This document shows, one piece after another, positions 22,082 to 29,969 of a stretch of 29,969 nucleotides of DNA. The DNA lies in assembly GCA_002403415.1 (NCBI GenBank), contig DHHS01000179.1:1-29969 (forward strand). The letters run 5' to 3'. Each line of letters starts with the position of its first letter. The stretch's first letter is position 1. Source of the stretch: Sphingomonas sp. UBA4766 (GTDB lineage: Bacteria > Pseudomonadota > Alphaproteobacteria > Sphingomonadales > Sphingomonadaceae). The notes below the pieces were generated by a model. It did no database searches. It was not told the DNA's origin and was given only the letters and a program-made list of their open reading frames with translations. The position numbers were made by a program, and so were the translations under genes.

Positions 22082-23662
22082 GTGCAGCACTCACCCGATT
22101 TTCGCGCCAGCTGGCGTGCCGACCTTCCCGCTTCGATCGTTGTTGCGCTCGTTGCCCTGCCGCTTTGCCTTGGCGTGGCGCTGGCATCGGGGGCACCGCT
22201 GTTTTCCGGTTTGATCGCCGGGATTGTTGGCGGGATCGTGGTGGGAGCGGTGTCGCGCTCGCCGCTTTCGGTGAGTGGCCCTGCCGCCGGGTTGACCGTG
22301 ATTGTTTTCGACGCGATCGAGGCCCTGCCCAGCTATCAGGTTTTTCTCGCTGCGGTCGTGATTGCCGGCGCACTCCAGCTTGCCTTCTCTTTCTCGCGCG
22401 CCGGCATTTTGTCGGAATTCGTGCCGTCATCGGTGATTACCGGGATGCTCGCCGCGATCGGCTTGATCCTAATCCTCAAACAGGTGCCCCATGCCGTCGG
22501 CTATGACGCCGATTATGAGGGGAGCTTCGAGTTTTTCGCCGCCGATGGCAGCAATACGCTGTCGACGTTCTGGGTAAGCGTGACACAGCTTATCACGCCC
22601 GGTGCTGTCGTGATCGGCGTGGTCAGTCTGTGTTTCCTGTTCTGGTGGGACAAGGCGCGGCCAAAGAACGGCCCGCTGCGCTTTGTGCCTGGTCCGCTGA
22701 TCGTCGTGATGATCGGGGTGCTCGGCAATGCGCTTTTTACCATGATCCGCCCTGATTGGCATTTGGGCCCAAAGCATCTGGTGCAAGTGCCGATGGCAAG
22801 CAATTTCAGCGATTTTGCCGGGCTGCTTACATTTCCCGATTTTTCCGCGCTGGGCAATACGGCGGTTTGGACCACGGCGGTGACGCTTGCGATCGTGGCT
22901 AGTTTGGAATCGATGCTGAGCGTGAAGGCGGTTGACGAAATCGACCCCAAGCGGCGCACGACGGACAAGAACCGCGAATTGCTGGCGCAGGGGACCGGCA
23001 ATGTCGTCTCGGGCCTGTTGGGCGGATTGCCCGTGACGTCGGTGATTGTGCGTTCCTCCGCCAATGTCGATTCGGGCGCCGAAAGCAAGCTGTCGACGAT
23101 GCTGCACGGCTTCTGGCTGCTGGTGTCGGTCGCGCTGATTCCGGCGGTGCTCAACCTCATCCCGCTGTCGGCGCTTGCCGCCGTGCTCATCGCGACGGGG
23201 TATAAGCTGACCAAGCCCAAGCTGTTCATTGAACGCTATAAACAGGGGTGGAGCCAGTTTGTGCCGTTCGTCGTCACGGTGGTGGCGATTTTGTTCACCG
23301 ATCTGCTTGAGGGGATTGTGATTGGGCTGGTGGTGGGCTTTGCCTTTGTCATCGGGCGCAATTTCCGCACCGCCATAACCTTTGCCCATGAAGGCGACGA
23401 CTGCCTGCTGCGCGCGCGTCGCAATCTCTATTTCATGCACAAATATGAGCTGCAGCAAGCGTTGGAGCGCGTGCCCGATGGCGCCAACCTGCTGATCGAT
23501 CTGTCATCGACCAACTATGTCGATCTCGACAATGTCGACATCATTAATGCGTTCATCAAAGGCGCGGCGTTTCGCAATATCCGGGTGCTGGTGCGGGGCG
23601 ACATCGCCGACCGAACCGCGCCGCTCATCAATGCCCCGGCGGACGAGGTGCGCTTCATATGA
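22082..23662 (+). CDS. SulP family anion transporter, probably bicarbonate
   Basis: A 526-residue inner-membrane carrier with about 10-14 helices. The family motif near the N-terminus is seen in RADLPASIVVALVALPLCLG and SPLSVSGPAAGLTV. The last ~90 residues form a short STAS-like domain (ANLLIDLSSTNYVDLDN, then NIRVLVRGDIAD). The start is a GTG at 22082 after a GAGGA ribosome-binding site. The stop overlaps the start of a beta carbonic anhydrase as ATGA. That pairing is the main reason to propose bicarbonate/CO2 rather than sulfate as the substrate; the sequence alone does not settle it. Confidence 0.9.
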   Translation: MQHSPDFRASWRADLPASIVVALVALPLCLGVALASGAPLFSGLIAGIVGGIVVGAVSRSPLSVSGPAAGLTVIVFDAIEALPSYQVFLAAVVIAGALQLAFSFSRAGILSEFVPSSVITGMLAAIGLILILKQVPHAVGYDADYEGSFEFFAADGSNTLSTFWVSVTQLITPGAVVIGVVSLCFLFWWDKARPKNGPLRFVPGPLIVVMIGVLGNALFTMIRPDWHLGPKHLVQVPMASNFSDFAGLLTFPDFSALGNTAVWTTAVTLAIVASLESMLSVKAVDEIDPKRRTTDKNRELLAQGTGNVVSGLLGGLPVTSVIVRSSANVDSGAESKLSTMLHGFWLLVSVALIPAVLNLIPLSALAAVLIATGYKLTKPKLFIERYKQGWSQFVPFVVTVVAILFTDLLEGIVIGLVVGFAFVIGRNFRTAITFAHEGDDCLLRARRNLYFMHKYELQQALERVPDGANLLIDLSSTNYVDLDNVDIINAFIKGAAFRNIRVLVRGDIADRTAPLINAPADEVRFI

Positions 23663-24326
23663 GAAAATACAAGCAACTGCTGCTCGCCAACAAGGCGTGG
23701 GCGAACGAGCTGACCGACGAGAATCCGAAATTCTTTCAACGTCAGGCGGTGGGTCAGCGCCCCGATTTCCTGTGGATCGGTTGTTCAGACAGCCGGGTAT
23801 CACCTGAACAAATGACGATGACGCCGCCGGGCGGCATGTTCATCCACCGCAATGTTGCAAATCTCGTCAATGACGGCGATCTTAACCTCTTGTCAGCGCT
23901 GCAATATGCGGTGCTGGTGCTCGAAGTGCGCCATGTCATTATCTGCGGCCATTATGGCTGCGGCGGGATTGCCGCGACGCTTGACGGCAACACCGATGGA
24001 GCGGTGGATCAATGGTTGGCGGGCGCGCGCCAGGTGCTTGCCGCGCATCAGGACGAAGTGATGGTGCATCAGAGCAGCGAGGAGCGTGTCAACCGCCTCG
24101 TCGAAGTGAATGTGCGCGATCAATTGGTTCGGCTGGCGCGCACGGAAACGGTGCAGACGGCCTGGGCGCGCGATCAGGATTTGTTCCTGCACGGCTGGGT
24201 CTATGACATTCGCGATGGCCATATCAAGCCTCTGGTCGAAATCGACCGCACGACACCGCTTGACAGCGTGCCGCGCCCCGACCGGGTACTGATGGGCAGT
24301 GTTGCCGAAAAGTCGCCAGGCAATTC

Positions 24327-24342
<16 letters not shown>
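23659..24342 (+). CDS. can: Beta carbonic anhydrase
   Basis: A 227-residue zinc enzyme that interconverts CO2 and bicarbonate. Zinc ligands are Cys42 (in CSDSR, with Asp44 and Arg46), His98 and Cys101 (CGHYGCGG). MFIHRNVANLV and LQYAVLVLEVRHVIICGHYG match the E. coli Can type, and the length agrees. Translation is coupled to the SulP gene. The last codons (…PEDL) and stop fall within the 3' end of the RNase P RNA gene on the opposite strand. Confidence 0.95.
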
Positions 24343-24736
<394 letters not shown>

Positions 24737-24745
24737 GCGACCAGC

Positions 24746-25468
24746 CTAATCATCCCCCTGCGGCTTTGGCAAGAGCAGCGCGAGCAGGATCATCCGACAT
24801 TCCGCATCAACTTCGCCATCGATCAGCTCAGGGCGGAAGCGACGCTGGAACGCCATGATCGCCGCCATCGGATCGCGCACGTCATAGCCAAAACGTTCAA
24901 GCGCCAGCAAAAACCCGCCTTCGCTCCAGAAAGGATCCATCAGGTTGCGGGTCGGGCGCGGCAGCGCCAGCCGCAACCGCGCCAGAGCGTGCCAGGGAAA
25001 CAGCTCGCCCGGATCGCGTTTGCGCATAGGCGCGATATCGGAATGGCCGACGATGTTGCCGCGCGTAATATTGTGCCGTACCTTGATCGAATGGACCAGC
25101 GCGATGACCGAGGCGATCTGCGCATCGGGAAACGGACGATAGCCAAATTCATGCCCCGGATTGACGATCTCAATCCCGATCGAAACGTCATTGATCCCAT
25201 CCCAGTCGCGCCAGTGCGACACGCCCGCGTGCCAGGCGCGTTTTTCCTCGTCGACCAGGCGGAGCACGACGCCATCTTCGGCCACGACATAATGCGCCGA
25301 CACCTTGGCTTGCGGATCGCGCAGGCGGGCGATCGCCGATGCGGCATCCTGCATCCCTGTGTAATGAAGCACAATCATCGTAATCGGCTGCGACCGCTCG
25401 TCGAAATTGGGCGAGGGCGCGTCGATAAAGGTCAGTGCGTCAAAGCCGTCGGACGCGGCGTCGCTCAT
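24746..25468 (-). CDS. N-acetylmuramoyl-L-alanine amidase, AmpD/AmiD type
   Basis: A 240-residue Amidase_2 zinc enzyme that removes peptides from N-acetylmuramic acid. Zinc ligands are His35 (IVLHYTG), His142 (VGHSDIAP) and Asp152 (RKRDPGELF); Glu100 in GIEIVNPGHEFGYRPF is the likely catalytic glutamate. After about 170 a C-terminal region (FGYDVRDPMAAIMAFQRRFR) resembles a peptidoglycan-binding module, as in AmiD. No signal peptide is visible, so it may recycle muropeptides in the cytoplasm like AmpD. The ATG at 25466-25468 overlaps the DMT exporter stop as ATGA. Confidence 0.91.
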   Translation of the reverse strand: MSDAASDGFDALTFIDAPSPNFDERSQPITMIVLHYTGMQDAASAIARLRDPQAKVSAHYVVAEDGVVLRLVDEEKRAWHAGVSHWRDWDGINDVSIGIEIVNPGHEFGYRPFPDAQIASVIALVHSIKVRHNITRGNIVGHSDIAPMRKRDPGELFPWHALARLRLALPRPTRNLMDPFWSEGGFLLALERFGYDVRDPMAAIMAFQRRFRPELIDGEVDAECRMILLALLLPKPQGDD

Positions 25469-26361
25469 GCCCGGTGCCCGGCGCGCGCGCTGCGGATCGT
25501 CACAATTGCAACGCCAGCCATTGCCATTGATCCCCCAATCAACATCACCATGGTGATAGGGGTGCCGAAATACCAAGCAGCGGTAAAGACCGAAATGACG
25601 GGCGCGGCCAGTGTCATCGGCGTTACCATTGCGACCGGATGGCGTTGCAGCAGCCACGCCATCGCGCCGTGCCCGCCCAGCGTCGAGCCGATCGCGGAAA
25701 ACGCGACCCATCCCAGCGGCGCCAACCGCAGGTCGCCGATCGTGCTCATCGCGTTCGGCTCAAACCAACAGGCCGCGAGCCCGACCACAATAATTCCCCA
25801 GAGCCCAATCCACGCATAAATGGTCAACACCGCAACGCCGCGCAGCTGACGCTGCAGCAACGATCCGACCGCCCAGATAAAGCTGGCGAGCGCCGTCAGC
25901 GCAAGCGCGGGCACCTCTCGCGCGGCGGCAGGGTCAAACACCAGCACGACAACCCCTGCAAGCGACAGCACAATCCCGATCAGGCGGGGCCAATGGATCC
26001 GCTCACCCAGAAACACAACGCCAAGGATCAAGGCAAAGGGCACGCCAAGCTGGCTCCCAATTGCAAGTGCGCTGACATTGGTGGCAAGCGCCAGCGACAA
26101 GTTGATCACCAGATAGAATAGCCCGCCGGTCAACATTCCCAGCATCGTCAGCGTGACCATCCGCCCCGGCACGATACGGAGCGCGGGCGCACAAATTGCG
26201 AACACGATGACCTGCCGCAAAAATCCGGCGGTCAGTGGCGCAATGTGATTTACCGATTCCTTCACCGCGATGATGTTGAGCCCCCAAAAAAGGTTCATCA
26301 TCACGATGATCGCTACATCGCGGGCGCCAAAGGCGGATTGGCTGGGGCTTGCCGGGGTCAT
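25465..26361 (-). CDS. EamA/DMT family transporter
   Basis: A 298-residue membrane protein with ten predicted helices in two five-helix EamA repeats. Motifs include NLFWGLNIIAVK at the start of repeat one, VVFLGERIHWPRLIGIVLSLAGVVV at its end, ALASFIWAVGSLLQR at the start of repeat two and IGGSMAMAGVAIV at the end. Members export or import amino acids, nucleotides or other metabolites, and the substrate cannot be read here. It overlaps the amidase gene by four bases, which hints at a cell-wall-related metabolite, but weakly. The cheR gene ends 41 bases upstream on the same strand. Confidence 0.9.
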   Translation of the reverse strand: MTPASPSQSAFGARDVAIIVMMNLFWGLNIIAVKESVNHIAPLTAGFLRQVIVFAICAPALRIVPGRMVTLTMLGMLTGGLFYLVINLSLALATNVSALAIGSQLGVPFALILGVVFLGERIHWPRLIGIVLSLAGVVVLVFDPAAAREVPALALTALASFIWAVGSLLQRQLRGVAVLTIYAWIGLWGIIVVGLAACWFEPNAMSTIGDLRLAPLGWVAFSAIGSTLGGHGAMAWLLQRHPVAMVTPMTLAAPVISVFTAAWYFGTPITMVMLIGGSMAMAGVAIVTIRSARAGHRA

Positions 26362-26402
26362 ACGCCCCGGTTGATCGCGTTTGGGCGAGAAAGTAAACCG
26401 GT

Positions 26403-27254
26403 TTAGCCGTTTGCCTCCAATCGGGGCGGCGCAGCGATGGCGCGTTCGTAAAAGCCCTTTGCGCGAACCGATGGAACAAAAGTATCACCTTGTCCGATCA
26501 CCGTCTCGCCCGCCCCCAGCACAAGCACCCCTCCCGGGCGCAGCGCCCGTGCCAGCCGGTCAAGGATGCGCTGACGCAACTCCAGCGACAGATACATCAT
26601 GACATTGCGGCATAGGATGACGTCGAATCCACCGGCTGGCGGCGCATCACTGACCAGATTCTGGCGGCGATAGCTGATGGTCTGCACCAATTCGGGCTTT
26701 GCGACCCAGGTTTCGCAATCGGCATCGAACCACCGGATCATCCGGCGCACAGGCAAGCCGCGCTGGACTTCGAATGCGGAATAGCGACCTGCGCGCGCGC
26801 GGCGGAGAGCGGCATCCGACACATCGGTTGCAATAATCTCGGGCGCGGGCCCCCCGCCCTGCTCGGCCCGTTCGGCAACCAGCATCGCCAGCGATAGCGG
26901 TTCCTGTCCGGTCGAACAGGCAGCGGACCAGAGTCGCGCACGACGATCGGTGATGTCGCGAATCATCTCGATCACGCTTTCCATCGTTCCGGCATCGCGA
27001 AAAAACGATGTTTCCTGATTGAGCAGCGCGTCAACGATCATATCGCCAAGGACGCCCCCGCCATCAGCCACCAATTGTGCCACGAGATCGTCCAGCGTCG
27101 CCAGACCACGCGCGCGCAACAGTGGTTTCAGCGCGGTCTCGATCCGCCATGTCCGGTTGGGGGCGATAAGCTGGCCCGTGCGCGATTCGAGTAGGCTGGC
27201 CAAAATGCCCATGGCCGCGGTTCGTCGTGGTTGCAGACGCTCCGAACCGATCAT
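26403..27254 (-). CDS. cheR: Chemotaxis protein methyltransferase CheR
   Basis: A 283-residue enzyme that methylates glutamates on chemoreceptors with S-adenosylmethionine. Visible are the N-terminal helical domain, NQETSFFRD (79-87), SAACSTGQEPLSLAM (110-124), ATDVSDAALRRARAGRYS (142-159) and DVILCRNVMMYLS (211-223). The ATG at 27252-27254 overlaps the cheB stop as ATGA; an ORF start 99 bases further upstream would lie inside cheB. Its own stop lies in a perfect 12-bp palindrome, TAAACCGGTTTA (26394-26405). There is no C-terminal pentapeptide-binding extension visible. Confidence 0.95.
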   Translation of the reverse strand: MIGSERLQPRRTAAMGILASLLESRTGQLIAPNRTWRIETALKPLLRARGLATLDDLVAQLVADGGGVLGDMIVDALLNQETSFFRDAGTMESVIEMIRDITDRRARLWSAACSTGQEPLSLAMLVAERAEQGGGPAPEIIATDVSDAALRRARAGRYSAFEVQRGLPVRRMIRWFDADCETWVAKPELVQTISYRRQNLVSDAPPAGGFDVILCRNVMMYLSLELRQRILDRLARALRPGGVLVLGAGETVIGQGDTFVPSVRAKGFYERAIAAPPRLEANG

Positions 27255-28321
27255 GTCGGTCGCCGTCGGCGTGCGATGAATCGGCCCATCTCGGAAGGAG
27301 ACATCACCGCATCGGCATAACCGGCCTGAACAATCGATCCCGGCATCCCCCAAACCACCGAGCTGGCCCTGTCCTGCACCGCAACCACCGCACCGGTCGA
27401 TGCAAGCCGCTGCGCGCCAACGGTGCCATCGCGCCCCATTCCACTCAACACTACTCCCAGCGCACGATTGCCAAAGACCGAGGCCACCGATTCAAACATC
27501 GGGTCCACCGATGGCATGCAACCAGAGGCAACGCGCGCCGACGAAAGGCGAACGACGGGATAATCGCCCACGCGTGCGCAGCATAAATGCGCTTCGCCGG
27601 GGGCAACGATCGCACGACCGCGCTCAATCCGCATGTGATCGGTGGCAAGGTCACAGGGACGGCCCGCCAGCACGGCAATCTGCGCCGCGAAATAGGGCAT
27701 GAACGAGGGCGGCAAATGCTGTGTGATCAGGATCGGCACATCAAAATGCGCTGGAATTTCCCGCAGCACCTGGCTTAGCGCGTGGATGCCGCCGGTCGAG
27801 GCACCGATGGCGATCACGTCGAACTCATCCCCGGCGGCGTCGTGCGGGGCGCTGCTTTGTGGTGCCGCCGCGTCCTGACGCATGCACTCCAGCAGGCGGA
27901 CGAGCTTTTCCTCAAGCGTATCGCTGAAACGACCGACCAGGTTGCCGAGGCTCGGTTTGACCAGCGTATCCGCCGCACCAAGGGCCAATGCTTGAATGGT
28001 GGCGGCTGCCCCCTCGCCACAGGACGATGAGACGATGATGATGCGCGCGCCTTGACCGAGCTTTAGCAGGTCGGGCAATGCACTTAATCCGTCAACGCCA
28101 GGCATTTCGATGTCGAGCAGGATGATGTCGACCCGGTTTGCCTGCAGAAATACGCGGGCTGCTTGGGCGTCCCCGACGGCGCCCACCACCGTAAAGGCAG
28201 CATTGCCGCCAATCATTTTTGATATCACCGCACGGGCAACCACCGAATCATCGACGATCAGGACGCGCGCGCCCGTCGAGCGGGTGCCGCGACTTACCTG
28301 TGCCGGTCGAGTAAGTGCCAT
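27251..28321 (-). CDS. cheB: Chemotaxis response regulator protein-glutamate methylesterase CheB
   Basis: A 356-residue two-domain enzyme that removes receptor methyl groups and deamidates glutamines when phosphorylated by CheA. The receiver domain (about 18-125) has VDDS (24-26 region), phosphoacceptor Asp70 in LLDIEMPG and Lys122 in VKPS. The methylesterase domain has the catalytic triad Ser175 (GASTGG), His202 (TQHLPPSF) and Asp298 (GMGRDG). The N-terminus has an extra stretch of about 17 residues before the receiver. The ATG at 28319-28321 is the only good start. cheY ends 30 bases upstream and cheR overlaps downstream. Confidence 0.96.
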   Translation of the reverse strand: MALTRPAQVSRGTRSTGARVLIVDDSVVARAVISKMIGGNAAFTVVGAVGDAQAARVFLQANRVDIILLDIEMPGVDGLSALPDLLKLGQGARIIIVSSSCGEGAAATIQALALGAADTLVKPSLGNLVGRFSDTLEEKLVRLLECMRQDAAAPQSSAPHDAAGDEFDVIAIGASTGGIHALSQVLREIPAHFDVPILITQHLPPSFMPYFAAQIAVLAGRPCDLATDHMRIERGRAIVAPGEAHLCCARVGDYPVVRLSSARVASGCMPSVDPMFESVASVFGNRALGVVLSGMGRDGTVGAQRLASTGAVVAVQDRASSVVWGMPGSIVQAGYADAVMSPSEMGRFIARRRRPT

Positions 28322-28351
28322 CGGGTTCGCTCTGATACTCGCAGCCTCGGT

Positions 28352-28717
28352 TCAGGCCATGCCGACGATTTGCAGCTTGCTGGCGAGTGTTTCGCGGTCA
28401 AATGGCTTCATCACATATTCGTCGGCACCCGCTTCGATCGCGGCGCGGATATACGCCATGCCGTTTTCGGTGGTGCAGAAAACGACCTTGGGCCGGTGGC
28501 TGACCTTTGCCTCGCGCAGCGCGCGCAGGAAATCCATGCCACTCATGACCGGCATGTTCCAGTCGAGCAGGATGACGTCGGGTGCCGCAGCCATGCACGA
28601 CGCCAACGCTTCCTGCCCGTCACCTGCCTCGGTCACTCGAAAGTCGAGCGTCTCAAGGATATGGCGAGCTACCTTGCGGATAACCTTTGAATCATCAACG
28701 ACCAGACAGGTCTTCAT
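28352..28717 (-). CDS. cheY: Chemotaxis response regulator CheY
   Basis: A 121-residue single receiver domain that carries the CheA signal to the flagellar motor or other targets. The acid pocket is Asp8/Asp9 (VVDDS), the phosphoacceptor is Asp52 (LLDWNMPVMSG), the conserved Thr is Thr82 or Thr83 (FCTTEN), and Lys104 is in MKPF. I chose the ATG at 28715-28717, which has an AGGGG ribosome-binding site nine bases away, over a TTG three codons earlier. Its upstream gap to cheW (114 bases) is the longest in the cluster and contains a 5-bp hairpin (GGATT/AATCC) and a direct repeat of GGGGTT, so an internal promoter is possible. Confidence 0.94.
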   Translation of the reverse strand: MKTCLVVDDSKVIRKVARHILETLDFRVTEAGDGQEALASCMAAAPDVILLDWNMPVMSGMDFLRALREAKVSHRPKVVFCTTENGMAYIRAAIEAGADEYVMKPFDRETLASKLQIVGMA

Positions 28718-28831
28718 GTCGTGCAACCCCTATTAACCCCGACAAGATATGGAGAAAATTCATGAGGATTGCGTTAATCCTGGCGCCTCCCCGTTGTCAT
28801 AATGGTCGCCACGTTCATGGCGCCGCCCGGG

Positions 28832-29263
28832 TCAGCCAACCGCGAGTGGTGTGGGGATCAACCGGTGGAGGTCAATCGCCAAAACCGCTTCCCCGTCGCG
28901 ATCGACGATGGCCGAGGCCACACGCGACCAGCCACCCTCAAGCGGAATGCCCGAATCCAGCGGTTCGTGCGCAAATGACGCCACATCGTCGAGGGCGTCG
29001 ACCAGCACTGCATAGTAATGGCCATCGACTAGGGTGATGACGGCACGTCCCGGCGCTGATCCGCTGGGGTTGAGACCGAGCGCTGCGACCGTGTCAATGA
29101 CGGTGACCACCCGGCTGCGCAGTGCGGCAAGCCCGCGCACTTCGGGCGGTGCGCAGGGCACGGGCACGATCTCGCCAATGTCGACTACTGAATCAACCTG
29201 ATCCGAATCGATCGCCACCAGCCGCTCGGCGATCACGGCGATTAGGTATAGCCCGTCCATCAC
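28832..29263 (-). CDS. cheW: Chemotaxis coupling protein CheW
   Basis: A 143-residue CheW-domain protein that links CheA to chemoreceptors. It shows YLIAVIAERLVAIDSDQVDS, then PPEVRGLAALRSRVVTVIDT with the conserved RG, and LVDALDDVASF. The start is a GTG at 29261-29263, overlapping the cheA stop as GTGA; an ATG immediately follows at 29258-29260, and either may be used behind the GGGGAGGG ribosome-binding site. The receptor-binding specificity is not readable. No receptor gene is in the window. Confidence 0.92.
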   Translation of the reverse strand: MMDGLYLIAVIAERLVAIDSDQVDSVVDIGEIVPVPCAPPEVRGLAALRSRVVTVIDTVAALGLNPSGSAPGRAVITLVDGHYYAVLVDALDDVASFAHEPLDSGIPLEGGWSRVASAIVDRDGEAVLAIDLHRLIPTPLAVG

Positions 29264-29969
29264 GCCCTCCCCATCACGCGCCGCGCATCCAGCGCCTTCA
29301 ACAAGGCTGAGCGATCATAGCGGTAGATGCTGTCCCCCTCGCCGCTCACTGAACTGCGTAATCTAACGATCGGCGCGGGTATCGGCAGAGACACACTTTC
29401 ATGGTCCATGGCGAGCACAGCCACCGGCGCGTCGTCGCCCGTCAATTCGGTGGCTACACGGTAACCTGATGCTTCCAGCATTGGTCGCAAGAAAATGTTC
29501 ATCCAGTCGGCTTCAGCGCCGCTCAACAAACAGAGTGGGCCCGCCGCAGACGCAATACCGCCCGCCGCAGCGCAGTTCCCGAACATCCAGTGAATATCGA
29601 GTATCTCCATCTGCTCGCCGTCGATCGCGACCACACCAGCGATCATCCCCGGAGATGTAGCGGGCAGGACAGCATCAGTGAGCGAAACAATATCCAGCGC
29701 TTCGGCAATGGCATAGCCGAACTCGCTGACACCGTCGGCGATGCGCAGCACGCTGACATCGGACCGGCCACGTATAAGGTGATCATCATGCCAGCCGCCA
29801 ATCGTGGCCAGGGGGATAATCGCACCGCCAACCGACAGCCGCAATCGCCCCGCCGAGACGTGTATGGCCGCGAGGTCGGCCGGTTCGACACGATCGACCG
29901 CGCCAAGCGGCACGAGCCGCCGCTTGCCGTCAAGATCGACGAACAACAGCGCGGACGCGCCCGTTTCCA
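29260..29969 (-). CDS. cheA: Chemotaxis histidine kinase CheA (3' part)
   Basis: The last 236 codons of CheA, cut by the right edge. The frame is open to the edge. The first part (ETGASALLFVDLDGKRRLVP, then GAVDRVEP and FGYAIAEALDIV) is the CheW-like P5 domain that binds CheW and receptors. After a Gly/Ala hinge a further ~95 residues follow (GAEADWMNIFLRPMLEASGY, VAVLAMD). These resemble the start of a receiver-like fold but have no phosphoacceptor aspartate that I can identify. Such a C-terminal addition is seen in some alphaproteobacterial CheA proteins. The kinase core and the HPt domain lie outside the window. Confidence 0.88.
   Translation of the reverse strand, partial: ETGASALLFVDLDGKRRLVPLGAVDRVEPADLAAIHVSAGRLRLSVGGAIIPLATIGGWHDDHLIRGRSDVSVLRIADGVSEFGYAIAEALDIVSLTDAVLPATSPGMIAGVVAIDGEQMEILDIHWMFGNCAAAGGIASAAGPLCLLSGAEADWMNIFLRPMLEASGYRVATELTGDDAPVAVLAMDHESVSLPIPAPIVRLRSSVSGEGDSIYRYDRSALLKALDARRVMGRA

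Noticed and set aside
22469..23458. 329-codon open frame on the minus strand
   Set aside because: Antisense to the SulP gene; His/Arg/Gln-rich with no membrane segments or known motifs.
26394..26405. Perfect palindrome TAAACCGGTTTA at the cheR stop
   Set aside because: A 12-bp palindrome can occur by chance, contains the stop codon itself, and has no second copy nearby that would suggest an operator.

Overview
The window looks like chromosomal DNA of an alphaproteobacterium, most likely a member of the Sphingomonadaceae. The reasons are the high GC content, the ffh-rpsP-rimM-trmD-rplS order with a long Ala/Glu tail on S16, the alphaproteobacterial-type L31 and RNase P RNA, secreted M2 and S9 (DPP-IV-like) peptidases, and a sigma-54 controlled psp locus with pspF divergent from pspA. 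I see no insertion sequence, prophage, CRISPR array or tRNA. Coding density is very high, with many ATGA/GTGA start-stop overlaps. The genus is an inference from gene content, not from a database search.

Layout. (1) 1-7187, minus strand: start of rpmE (L31), a periplasmic M2 peptidase, an alpha/beta hydrolase coupled to a GFA-type zinc protein, an orphan RES-domain protein directly behind asd, and a secreted S9 peptidase. (2) 7308-10907, minus strand: the operon ffh-rpsP-rimM-trmD-rplS, ending in a hairpin terminator. Upstream of ffh is an intergenic stretch with three adjacent stem-loops. (3) 11126-15595, plus strand: a membrane GGDEF-EAL protein with a degenerate cyclase motif, then mtaB-ftsY-yciB with overlapping ends. 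(4) 15630-17339, minus strand: sodB and pspF. (5) 17452-20998, plus strand: a sigma-54 promoter driving an enlarged phage-shock locus. Its order is a 48-residue membrane peptide, pspA, pspB, pspC, five further small one-helix/coiled-coil proteins, then sufE. (6) 20986-21833, minus strand: a 2Fe-2S ferredoxin-like protein and a J-domain protein. (7) 22082-24342, plus strand: a SulP anion transporter translationally coupled to a beta carbonic anhydrase. (8) 24327-26361, minus strand: RNase P RNA, an AmpD/AmiD-type amidase and a DMT exporter. (9) 26403-29969, minus strand: chemotaxis genes cheA (partial)-cheW-cheY-cheB-cheR.

How the genes work together. The ffh operon and ftsY supply the two GTPases of the signal recognition particle pathway; rimM, trmD and mtaB serve ribosome and tRNA maturation. 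The psp locus is a self-contained envelope-stress module. PspF is the activator, and a perfect palindrome lies between it and the operon, about 100 bases upstream of a near-consensus sigma-54 promoter. That palindrome also overlaps the predicted start of pspF transcription, which would allow autorepression.

The most notable signal is that the five extra proteins after pspC, and PspB and PspC themselves, carry variants of one C-terminal coiled-coil signature (roughly ER-x-x-x-[VL]-ER-I-x-[TA]-D, then a stretch ending EI-[DE]-x-LR). This points to an expanded family of PspB-like membrane adaptors in one operon.
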